A DNA stretch of 24,187 nucleotides from assembly GCA_022511485.1 (NCBI GenBank), contig JAFLUJ010000011.1, positions 1-24,187 on the forward strand, written 5' to 3'. Source of the DNA: Oscillospiraceae bacterium. Lineage in GTDB: Bacteria; Bacillota; Clostridia; Oscillospirales; Ruminococcaceae. The position numbers and the translations under genes were made by a program. The notes below the pieces were generated by a model that was not told the origin of the DNA, ran no database searches, and saw nothing but the letters and a program-made list of their open reading frames with translations. Shown piece after piece: positions 6,501 to 15,000 of this stretch. Each line of letters begins with the position of its first letter. The stretch's first letter is position 1.

Positions 6501-7311
6501 TATCCAAACCAAATTTTTCGGCAACGATAAAGGCAACGGACTCTGCCTGCACTTCCTTTTCATTTCGTGGAGATTTTACAGTTACAATGTCCTTTGCAGG
6601 ATCGTGCAGCAGATTGTGTGCCGCCTCGTGAAAAGCAGTTTTCAGCGTTTGTGCGTCACTCATACCTGACTTTATAACAATAAGGTTTTTGGAAGCGTTA
6701 TAGTAGCCTTTTGCCCCACCCTGTATGTCCTTAAAACTAAATTCAGCGTTTGTGACCTTTTTGAGAGCCGCAAAAACCGCTTCTTTTCGTGCTTCGTCAA
6801 TATCTCCCGAAAGTTCAGATACATACTCAGGGATCTCTTTTCCGCTTGTTTGAGAAACATCAAATACATATGTCCTTTTGAAAGCAAGTCCCACTTCAGG
6901 TTTTTCAATGGTTTCCATTTTTTCTGTTCCATCAGGATTGTATAACTGATTTCCGAACTCGTCACGGGCAGGGCGCTCGATCTCCTTCACCATATTTGTC
7001 TTATACGTTACCGGAGCGAAAATTTCAATTCCCTTTTTTCCTTTTTCAACCTGACGACCAAGCTTCCGCCACTTGCCGTATGCAGCAACGAGGGTAGCTT
7101 CTGGATTTTGCATATTGATAAGCATAGTATTTCTTGCGGAGTAGTCGGTGAATTTTGAAACAAATTTCAGATATTCCTTGTATTTGTCAGACTCAAATAC
7201 CGACTTTACACCCTCGTCAATACGCTTTATCATTTCTTCCATTTCAGCCTGTTTGCGCTCATTGTATGCCGCAGTTTCCTCCGGCGTGTATTCTCTTTTA
7301 TTAGTTGCCAT
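3535..7311 (-). CDS. ArdC-like metallopeptidase with triplicated module, DUF3849 and YodL-like regions (1258 aa)
   Basis: Residues 30-160 form an ArdC N-terminal domain (TDYSARNTMLINMQNP, YGKWRKLGRQVEKGKKGIEI), known in the family to bind single-stranded DNA. Residues 175-300 form a zinc metallopeptidase of the ImmA/IrrE type, with HEAAH at 228-232 and a probable third ligand, Glu257 (QAES). After a region of unknown fold (320-515) come three tandem copies of a roughly 76-residue module, starting at Ile524, Ile615 and Ile711 with IGNTPY and containing HAENIAKQL. A DUF3849-like region (about 810-890) and a YodL-like region (about 1126-1170, FEIYQLKGG) follow. Next is a GHSMSVSDVIV segment (1200-1210) and a Lys/Pro-rich tail. 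AAGGAGG precedes the ATG. ArdC-type proteins protect incoming conjugative DNA from restriction; that role is inferred here. The gene lies 61 bases after the small methyltransferase. Confidence 0.85.
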   Translation of the reverse strand: MATNKREYTPEETAAYNERKQAEMEEMIKRIDEGVKSVFESDKYKEYLKFVSKFTDYSARNTMLINMQNPEATLVAAYGKWRKLGRQVEKGKKGIEIFAPVTYKTNMVKEIERPARDEFGNQLYNPDGTEKMETIEKPEVGLAFKRTYVFDVSQTSGKEIPEYVSELSGDIDEARKEAVFAALKKVTNAEFSFKDIQGGAKGYYNASKNLIVIKSGMSDAQTLKTAFHEAAHNLLHDPAKDIVTVKSPRNEKEVQAESVAFIVAEKFGLDTSEYSFPYIASWSDGKQLEQLKDALQKIQSAAKAISDEIESELLKMQKRNLSMDEKLSDEELNNIQKAEFLIEDCADRGVTFSPEDTEKILEFAGDHDDIYDTVQLVSDMEVIQKQRDSYGYDFTYMTPIDTKEAALEAFDRGEAVYLLYPDNTEGQALDRSDIEGFDGYFGIEKEPSADLTAEQNKNLIPVSKEVALEMWDKDLDVFIDGVMVENREDIANAPDTAKIYLSEYQYTAQLEFENPKIEKPKENIGNTPYRELGDKSELQFYDKIRNRHAENIAKQLDEDGIRYSGVKEEWTTTITINKEDIPKYDNAVRKVIAGYEQSRAEEALQDGNDTPNPFIGNTPYTELGDRSELQYYRKLNNRHAENIAKQLEADGIKFSGMKKRFDTTITINKADIPAYEAAAEKVKASYNQDKASLNENLPEQDKSAEVQSNVIGNTPYTELGDKSELKYFTDLKNRHAENIAKQLDEDGVKFSGMKKGTVTTITINKADIPKYEAAVEKVKASYDRDNTAPAVKKPANIAKAIDNAISESNFELYRYHLDKAAASVIKDYGTEQVSRALAEYVVNHDYDNRISPANKEWAKGIDVPQRQYAPVFQTHPAVLEGFINEARKQIKELELAPEAKLPSIYDDKFLYSSERVELRDDHRGIPETHHYMSSVNEYFVEGIGWLDNASYDNEVKRSNLLPKDFFEKVSRINADYVDTQGKIGQIDVSKSEYDLLSEKTYSLENEVALKAAKAKLQERKNEAGVIEKPVEYYAVSQTSDRKFEISAMGADGAISVAKTNISTIAEAKKAMIEIFESRKNTVQCELVHPQTLGEISAEIQKSRPAKEQTVTETAPQKSPEPKTPDFEIYQLKGGAENRDIRFVSLEELAQKGLKPDFSRYEKTYDGDFSMLDLHSGKKTVDKLEAIFEKFNLHRPEDFTGHSMSVSDVIVMDNKAYYVDDLSFQPLKEFKPIEKSIEKEKATAVPEKEKPKPQKKPKL
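4957..5742 (-). repeat. Three tandem copies of a coding module (about 230 bp each)
   Basis: The copies lie at about 5742-5512, 5469-5242 and 5181-4957 within the ArdC-like gene. Each encodes IGNTPY-x-ELGD-x-SEL, then NRHAENIAKQL, an acidic xDG(I/V)(K/R)(F/Y)SG, TTITINK(E/A)DIP and a helix ending in SY or GY. Linkers of 14-24 residues separate them. Copies 2 and 3 are closest (both TELGD, FSGMKK, KADIP), suggesting that one arose last. Confidence 0.9.
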
Positions 7312-7372
7312 AAATTAGACCTCCTTAAATAGTATCAAATACATCAAAATAACTTATACCTTGTTAAAGACT

Positions 7373-7924
7373 TTACGCAATAAGCGGTCTGTCATACTTG
7401 ATTAATTTCCTAAATTCAAGGTTTGTGGGAAGAATATCACGGCAAAAATACGCAGAGCCGAAATGATTTCCCCTGCGATATTCTTTCATATTGAAGTATG
7501 TGTGATAATCTACCCTCAAATCGAAAGCCAGGATTTGCACTCTGTTTTGAAATATTTCATACCTTCGTTTACCTTGAATACAGTTTACCGGCAGCAATAA
7601 TGCAAATGGCTTATTAAAGCTGAAAACCCTTGCTAATACTGCGTCTTTTTTACTGAATGGTGGATTGCTAATAAGTATATCCCAATGCTCTTTAGGCTCA
7701 TAAGTGAAAAAATCCTGCCCCTCTGTAATGCTGCTGCGGATCACCTTATATCCCTGCTCGGTAAATGTCTGATAAAAAGCACTCCAACTTTCATCAAACG
7801 GACACCATATTGTTTTGTCTTTTGGGATAAATTCAAGCAGCGGATCAACTGCATAAAATGGGGTAAAAACTTCGTCACCTGATTCCGTCCTATTTGATGT
7901 TAAATATCCAATATTTAGCGCCAT
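7373..7924 (-). CDS. Small NPPF-motif DNA methyltransferase-like protein (183 aa)
   Basis: The sequence has the Asn-Pro-Pro-Phe catalytic motif IV of N6-adenine methyltransferases (ILISNPPFSKKD, residues 83-94) on a Rossmann-like frame. Before it, TIWCPFDESWSAF (38-50) takes the place of the usual SAM-binding motif I, and GYKVIRSSITEGQDFF (58-73) resembles the segment carrying motifs II/III. After it, FALLLPVNCIQG corresponds to motif V or VI. At 183 residues it lacks a separate target-recognition domain, as in small phage and element methylases. It could modify element DNA for protection or be a degenerate member; activity is not shown. AAAAGGAGGA precedes the ATG. It lies 29 bases after the DUF3848 gene, within the minus-strand operon. 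Confidence 0.75.
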   Translation of the reverse strand: MALNIGYLTSNRTESGDEVFTPFYAVDPLLEFIPKDKTIWCPFDESWSAFYQTFTEQGYKVIRSSITEGQDFFTYEPKEHWDILISNPPFSKKDAVLARVFSFNKPFALLLPVNCIQGKRRYEIFQNRVQILAFDLRVDYHTYFNMKEYRRGNHFGSAYFCRDILPTNLEFRKLIKYDRPLIA

Positions 7925-7953
7925 ACCGTCCTCCTTTTCAATCTCTAAATTGT

Positions 7954-9075
7954 TTATCTTGACTTATGCTTAGGCTTGACAACAGCCCGCTTCTGTTCGG
8001 GAACAGGCTCACTCTTTTCAGCAGCGATCTTCTCCTGCTTTTCTCTGTCAAGAGAAATCTGTATGCGGTCAGCAGTTTCTACGATAGCTATTCCAACATC
8101 ATCTATACTGTGGAGATCGCCATTTTTGCACCATACCTCGTAAATCTCATCAAGTGTGTTCTTGCTTGACATCAACGCTTCAAACTGTTCTGAGGACAAT
8201 TCCGGATAATATTCATCGCAGTATGTAACGATATTGTCCCTGATTACAATGTCATATGCTGCTTCAATAATATCTGCCGGAGGTGCCTGTTTCATTTCAT
8301 TTACAAAAGAAATGTATTCAGCCTGCACCTTGTCGTAGAGCGCTCTCCCTCTTGTAGCAACAGTAAATTCGATACGAAGCTCGTCCAGTTTATTACCTGT
8401 CAAATTGGCAATATCCCTACCCATTTCATACTCGACCTTACTTCTGAAACTGCTCCAATCCGGCAGCTTCATATATTCACATACTTTTAACGCCACATCC
8501 TTGTCCTCTACAAAGATAGCCGCTTCTCTGTCCAGTGCTTCCTTTAAGTCATCAACATCATAGCAATAGTTGAAACCCTCACAGGCTCGGAGCGATACGC
8601 CCATTTTATCAAGCTGTTCAGCAACATCACTTGTGACAGATAGGCTTGCATATTCTGTGGGATAAAACGCCCCTGATCGAACATATTCCATAGTCTCCTT
8701 GTAAGTACAATGCTCATAAAGACACGCCGAAAAGGTTTGTGTCGCTGTTGTGTGACCTAAGACCTTATCATCTATGCTTTTGAGATACTCGTCAATGTAT
8801 TGCTCGTTTTGCGGCTTATACGTTGTATATTTCACCGCCTGAAATAAATCATCAACGTCAATTTTTCCTTTTGCATAAGCCTTAAAAAGCTTGTTTATAG
8901 TGTCAGCAGAATACTGACTATCAATAAACATTACCGCATACTGCCTTTTGTATCGGGAAATCTCCGACAGGGATAAATCGGAATATCCCTGTGTTATTAC
9001 TTTTCTAAGCTGAACGTCGGAAAGCTTTTTTGCGGAAAGATCTTCTATACTTTCCTCTCTTGGTTTAACGTACAT
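7954..9075 (-). CDS. DUF3848-type conjugative element protein (373 aa)
   Basis: The C-terminal part (about 244-320) matches the DUF3848 pattern: a helix RALYDKVQAEYISF, then APPADIIEAAYDIVIRDNIV, then LSSEQFEALMSS and LDEIYEVW. The N-terminal 240 residues are helical and acidic with no motif that I recognise. The last 30 residues are Lys/Pro-rich (AVVKPKHKSR), suggesting nucleic-acid contact. I chose the ATG at 9075, 4 bases after the stop of the giant helicase gene and preceded by AGGAGG, which itself encodes the giant's final Arg codons. A longer frame to 9141 would overlap the giant and lacks a ribosome binding site. This spacing implies coupled translation. The function is unknown; the family occurs in clostridial conjugative elements. 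Confidence 0.8.
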   Translation of the reverse strand: MYVKPREESIEDLSAKKLSDVQLRKVITQGYSDLSLSEISRYKRQYAVMFIDSQYSADTINKLFKAYAKGKIDVDDLFQAVKYTTYKPQNEQYIDEYLKSIDDKVLGHTTATQTFSACLYEHCTYKETMEYVRSGAFYPTEYASLSVTSDVAEQLDKMGVSLRACEGFNYCYDVDDLKEALDREAAIFVEDKDVALKVCEYMKLPDWSSFRSKVEYEMGRDIANLTGNKLDELRIEFTVATRGRALYDKVQAEYISFVNEMKQAPPADIIEAAYDIVIRDNIVTYCDEYYPELSSEQFEALMSSKNTLDEIYEVWCKNGDLHSIDDVGIAIVETADRIQISLDREKQEKIAAEKSEPVPEQKRAVVKPKHKSR

Positions 9076-9079
9076 AACT

Positions 9080-12000
9080 TTACCTCCTGTTTCTGTTAAA
9101 TGTTTGTTTTTTATCAAGCTGTGGTGAGGGCGGTGCTTCATTATGCTTGTCTGCCATAACAGGAACAGGCATTGTCACCACAACACTTGCCGACTGCACA
9201 GGCTCATTATCTGAAGCAGGAATAATATCATCATCGTACTCCAGGGACAAATCAATATCCTTTCCGCTCAATTCAGAATTTACAAAGGCTAACCTTGACT
9301 GCATTTGTTTAAGTTCCTCCGTTCTCTCAAACGGTTTCTGAGCATTAGCCTTTGCTTCCTCCAGATCGCTTCTTGCTTTGTCAAGACTTGTGGAAAGCTG
9401 CTGTATCTTCTGATTTATCTGATTAGCCGCCAGATTTTCGATACGGCGGATATTTCCCAAATCATTTTGGAGAGATACCTCCGTCGAATATTTCAGATTT
9501 CCCTGCAATACAGCAACGCAAGGTGACTCACTCTGAAACAAGCTGCCCCTTGCAGGATTTTTCTCAATAGAAATGTCAAATCCGAAATACTTTCCAAGCT
9601 TGACACTTTCGCCAGTAGCAGTACATTTTACAATGGCTTTTTCAAGTTCTTTTCCTGCTTCTGAACGCTCGTCATACACTTTGCCGCCTATCTCGATCAT
9701 AAATTCAGCATTGTCGGGGTGTTGCTCCTGATATGCTTTCAAATCTCCGCTTGCCTTTTGCAGCAGATCGGCATAGTTCTCTATCGTGGCAGGAAGCTTT
9801 CTCTCCGCTAATTCCTGCATAGCAAATACCGACCTCTTGTGTTCTGCTTCAAGCATTTTAAGGTTAGCAATATCATTTTCAAGCTGTATTTTCTCAATTA
9901 TCATTGGATTTCCCGAAGCGATTGCCTGCATTTGTGAGTAGTTCAGCACCATTTCGTCAACGTCCTCGGAAATACGCACAGGGTCTTTTGATGTCATTAT
10001 CTGATTGATGAATTTTGCCTTGTTGGTTATAATGCCCATCATATATGCGTCAAAGGTTTCTTCGGTCAGATAATGATATATTCCTACCTCCTTAAAATTG
10101 TTTCCCTGTCTTATTCCACGACCATTTTGCTGCTCTAAATCTGAGGGCTTCCAGGGTATATCCAAGTGGTGAATAGCACAAATCCTGTCCTGAATGTTTG
10201 CGCCTGTTCCTAATTTGGAGGTTGAAGCGATAATAAACCGCTTTTCGCCCTTGCGAAGCTGTTCAAACATTTCCGCTCTTGCCTTATCCGTTTTTGCGTC
10301 CCCTGCAAAACATATTTCCTCACGGGGAATACCACGCTTTACCAAATCTGTCTTTATGGCTTCATATACCGAAAAATGTTCGGAATCGTCATTTATTGCA
10401 ATATCACAAAATACGATCTGTACCCCCTTTTCAGCAGCGGTGTCCTTATAGTTCTGTTCCAAATTGTCAAGGAGTTTCATAACCTTGCTGTCAGGAGCAG
10501 GCTCGGCGTCCCTAAAAATGCAGCGTGTATCCAGTCCCAAAAGTCTTGCTTCGTGGGTAATTTTCAGCATATTATCCTCTGACGGGTCAACATCTCCATT
10601 ATGAATAGCCTCTGATCTTGCCGCCAAATGCTGCATATATGCTTCCTGCCGTTCATCAGGCTTCGCCGTCACAACGATAGGCTCTCCTGTTTTCAGTTCC
10701 GGCACAGGCAGCTTTATCATATCTGCTGTCTGAACGTCTGCAAATTCCTTGTACATCTGCATTAGTTCGGGGATATTCACAAACTTTGAAAAACGGTTTT
10801 TCATACGATAACCGTCGCCCGCAGGCTTCATTTCAAGCTGTGATACGACCTCTCCGAATGTTCCTGCCCAATCGTCAAAATTCTCCAAGCCTGCTTCTAC
10901 AAACAGATCGGGGCGCAGATACCTCTGCATAACGTATAGCTCCACCATTGAATTTGATATAGGTGTGCCTGTTGCCATCAAGATGTTATTACAGCCGTAT
11001 TTTTCGTTCAGATATTGCGTTTTCATAAGCATATCCTCACTTTTTTGTGCCGCTGTTGTTTGTACTCCTGCTACATTTGACATTTTGGTTGATACAAAGC
11101 AATTTTTGTAATTATGCGCTTCATCAACTACCAAGTAGTCAAATCCCAGCTTCTCAAAGCATAGGGAATTATCCTTTTTAGAGGACATAAGCTTTTCCAG
11201 ACGTTCCTCGACCTGCCGCCTTTGCCGTTCAAGGGATTTTACAGAAACCCTATCTGAGTCGTCCACCTCATTTAATGCGTCCAAAATTTCGTCCAATTCC
11301 TTTTCCATAAACTGTTTTCGGTACTCGTCAGACATTGGAATACGCTCAAACTGAGTGAATGACATAATAACTGCGTCATAATCTCCTGTCACACATCTTG
11401 CAATAAATTTCTGTCTGTTGTTCTTTTCAAAATCTTCGGGACGTGCAACAAGAAGCTTGGCATTTGGATAAAGCCTCATCCACTCACTTGCCATTTGCAA
11501 GGTAAGGTGTTTCGGAACTACCACGCAGCCCTTGTTTATAAGACCTAACCTCTTTTTCTCCATTGTTGAAGCGATCATTTCAAATGACTTTCCTGCTCCC
11601 ACACAATGGGCAAGAAGTGTATTTCCTCCCAATTTGCTTCGCAGGATAGCATTTTTCTGATGTGGACGGAGCTTTATTGCCGGATTCATTCCTGGGAAAG
11701 TCTGATGACTTCCGTCATATTCTCTGCCACGGATAGCGTTGAAAAGATTATTATACCTTTCAACATATTTTTCACGGCGGTCAATATCATTCCATATCCA
11801 ACTTTTAAACCCCTCTTTCATTTGCCGAGCCTTTTCCTTTGCAAGCTGTGTTTCCTTTACATTGGTAACATACCTTTTCTTGCCCTCATCATCATACTCA
11901 ACATCACGAACAACAATATCACGTTGATTGAGCAAGTTTTCAAATATCTGATAGCTGTTCATTCGCTTTGTACCGTATGTTTCGGTTGCAGCAACTGAAG

Positions 12001-15000
12001 TATCCTGAGTTTTTCCCTCAATTTTGTACTCACCCATTCTTGTCCTTACAACAGGGTGAAGAAATGTATCAGTTTTTGCACATTCACGCAGAAAATTATT
12101 GTAATCCTCCACGTCTATCCAGTTAGTACCGATACGGACAGATATTTCGCTTGCTTCAAGATTTTTGGGTATGACCTTTTCAAGAGCAGCAGCATTTCTC
12201 TCAAAACTGCTGTCAATATGCTTTGCATAGCTCTGTGCGATCTTAAGCTTTTCACGGACGTTTCCCGAAAGATATTCAGAAGCGTCCTCATACCCCGAAT
12301 AGGGTACATCATCTTTTATCTTTGCAGGATTTCTGAAAATTTCGTCCCCAAGATCGGCTATAAGCTTTTCGGGAGTTACCCCTGCAAGCTTTGACATATA
12401 TTCAATATCCACCTTGCCAAGTCTGTCAATAGAAACCTGCAAAGCTTCCTGCGGCGTATCGACTGAGGTTATTTCTATTTCAGGGAGAAATGTGCGCTTA
12501 TAGAACAACTCTGATTTTTCCACCGTTTTATTTTCTGTATCCACGATTTCAAGAGCCGCAAGAGTATTGTAATCATCATCCTGCCGGAAGCAACGCTCGT
12601 TTACGCTGTCAGTGATATTGCCATATGATTTTTTGAATTTGTCATATACTGCATTAAGCTCTGACTGCAACTTTTTCAGTTCTTCATCTGAACATATCGC
12701 CGCCTGTGCGTCAATTACAGCCATAGCCGCCTGACGTATCTTGTGCATACCGATCATTCTGTCAAGTGTTTTTCCTGTTTCCTGCACCTTTGTCATAATC
12801 TCATTTTCACGGAAAAACAGCTTACCGTCCACAAGGGTATGTGTGAAATTTCTTACAGACGGATCGGCGGGAATTACCTCTATGTCAGGCTTGTCCGCTA
12901 CCTTTTCCTTTACCGTTTCGATCTTGCCCTCAATTTTAGCAATAGCCGCCTTTATCTGCTCCGATAATGGTGTTTCCTCATTGGCGTAACAAGTTGTTAC
13001 CTTGCTGTCATCTCCATATTTGCCTTTCATTCGCTCGTCCCAAGCCATTTTGCCAAGCACCATATCGGGATTGTCTACAAAATACTTGTTGCAGGGTATA
13101 CCGTCAGCCGTTTCACTCATATGCACCCAATCAGGGACTTCGACGGTCATTGTTTCTCTTTTCTTCAAAAAAAGAATATCGGTAGTGACCTCTGTTCCTG
13201 CATTTTGTTTAAATGCTGTATTTGGAAGTCTGACCGCTCCAAGCAGATCACACCGCTCTGCCAGATACCGACGAGCTTTTTCATTCTGCTTGTCCATAGT
13301 GAATTTTGATGTGACAAGAGCAACAACGCCGTTAGGCTTTACTTTATCAACTGATTTTGCCGCAAAATAGTCGTGTATCTTGAAATTATGCTTATCGTAT
13401 GCTTTGTCCGAAACTCCATAGTCGCCGAATGGGATATTCCCCAAGACAACATCAAAGGAATTGTTGTTGAAAGTGGTCTTTTCAAAACCCTTTATCTGAA
13501 TACGTTCATTTGGATAAAGCTGCTGTGCTATCCTGCCGGAAATGCTGTCCAGTTCCACGCCGTACAGTCTTGAATTATCCCTCATTTCCTCCGGCATTTT
13601 GGAGAAGAAATTACCTACACCCATACTCGGCTCAAGGACGTTACCACCCTCAAACCCAAACTGTGAAAGTGCCTGATAAACACCGTCAGCAACTTCGGGA
13701 GGGGTATAGAAACTTGTGAGAGTTGAAGCCCTTGCCGCCTTGTATTCATCATCAGAAAGAAGCTCCCTCAACTGCTGTTGTTCTGTTTCCCAACCGCTGG
13801 GAGCAGCTTCACCTAAGTTTCCTCCGATATTCTCTGCTGTCCTGTCAGATACAAAAGCCTGGGGGATTCCACCCCAACCCACATATTTTGCCATTATGGA
13901 CTGTTCCTCCGGTGTGGCATATCTGTTTTCGGCTTCTATTTTCTGCAAGGTCTGTATTGCTTCAATATTTGCCCTGAATTTAGATTTTGCGCCGCCAGTT
14001 ACAACATCATCAGAATTAAAATGATATGTAACAGGCACACCACTTTTTGGCTCCTTTATTTCGGGAACAGTGATCTTTTCGGGTGCATTGATCGTAGACT
14101 GTTCGGACTGCTTCGCTTTTCGTATGGAAGATTCACTCGGTATATTTGCAAGTGCTTCCGTTTTCAGTTTTGCAAGTTCCGCAGGGACATCAACATCAGT
14201 TTTCATTTCTGCAAGGTCTACAAAAGTGTCAAAATCGGAAATCTCAACAAAAAATTTACCGTTTGTGGCAAGCATTTCTGCTGCCGCAGTTTTCAAATCC
14301 ATAGCTGTGTCCATTTCCCAAACGCCACCGTCAATAAGTGTCAGATCGGGAGCATATATAGAGTAGTCGATACCCTCGTCTGTCTGCTGCACAGCAATAA
14401 AGGTTTCATCACGGGTGTCCATAAATACAGCTTTTTCCTCGGCAGGCTCGTCAATTATTTCAACAGGAACTCCTGCTGCTTCTGCCTTTTCGATTATCTT
14501 TTCAAAAGGACTTTTATCAGGCTCACTATTGATAGAAACGCCGTATTCTTCAAGTATTTTCTTCGCATTTTCCACAACTCTACGGTCATAGTCATTATTA
14601 ATTTTCCTTTTGACATCGCCCTTCGCCCTATTGACATATTCATCAATATCATTTTGAGTTATGTATCTGTCCTCGGCAATAAGGACATCTATGCGTTTTG
14701 CGACCTCATTCCATTTCATAAGGACTCCGCAATCGGGATCTGTCACATATTTTCCCTTTTGAAAATTAATACCCTTTGCGTCGTGCCACTCGTCGAAGCC
14801 TGACATACAAGCGCCGCCAGTTCCATATTCTTTTTTAAGGAAATCAGCCTTTTCTTTTGTGGTATGATCTCCACGATAATATTTTTCAATGCGGAATTTT
14901 CCGCCATATGTTCCTGTTCCCCTCATAAGGAGCTTGTCCTTTTCGTCCTCTGTGATGAAAAACTTAGGCTCAAATTTGAAGTCTGATTTTGTGATAAACT

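Noticed and set aside
14021..14803. 260-codon plus-strand frame opposite the giant gene
   Set aside because: It is antisense to conserved coding sequence, has no ribosome binding site and has a Phe/Cys/Ile-rich composition typical of reversed coding DNA.
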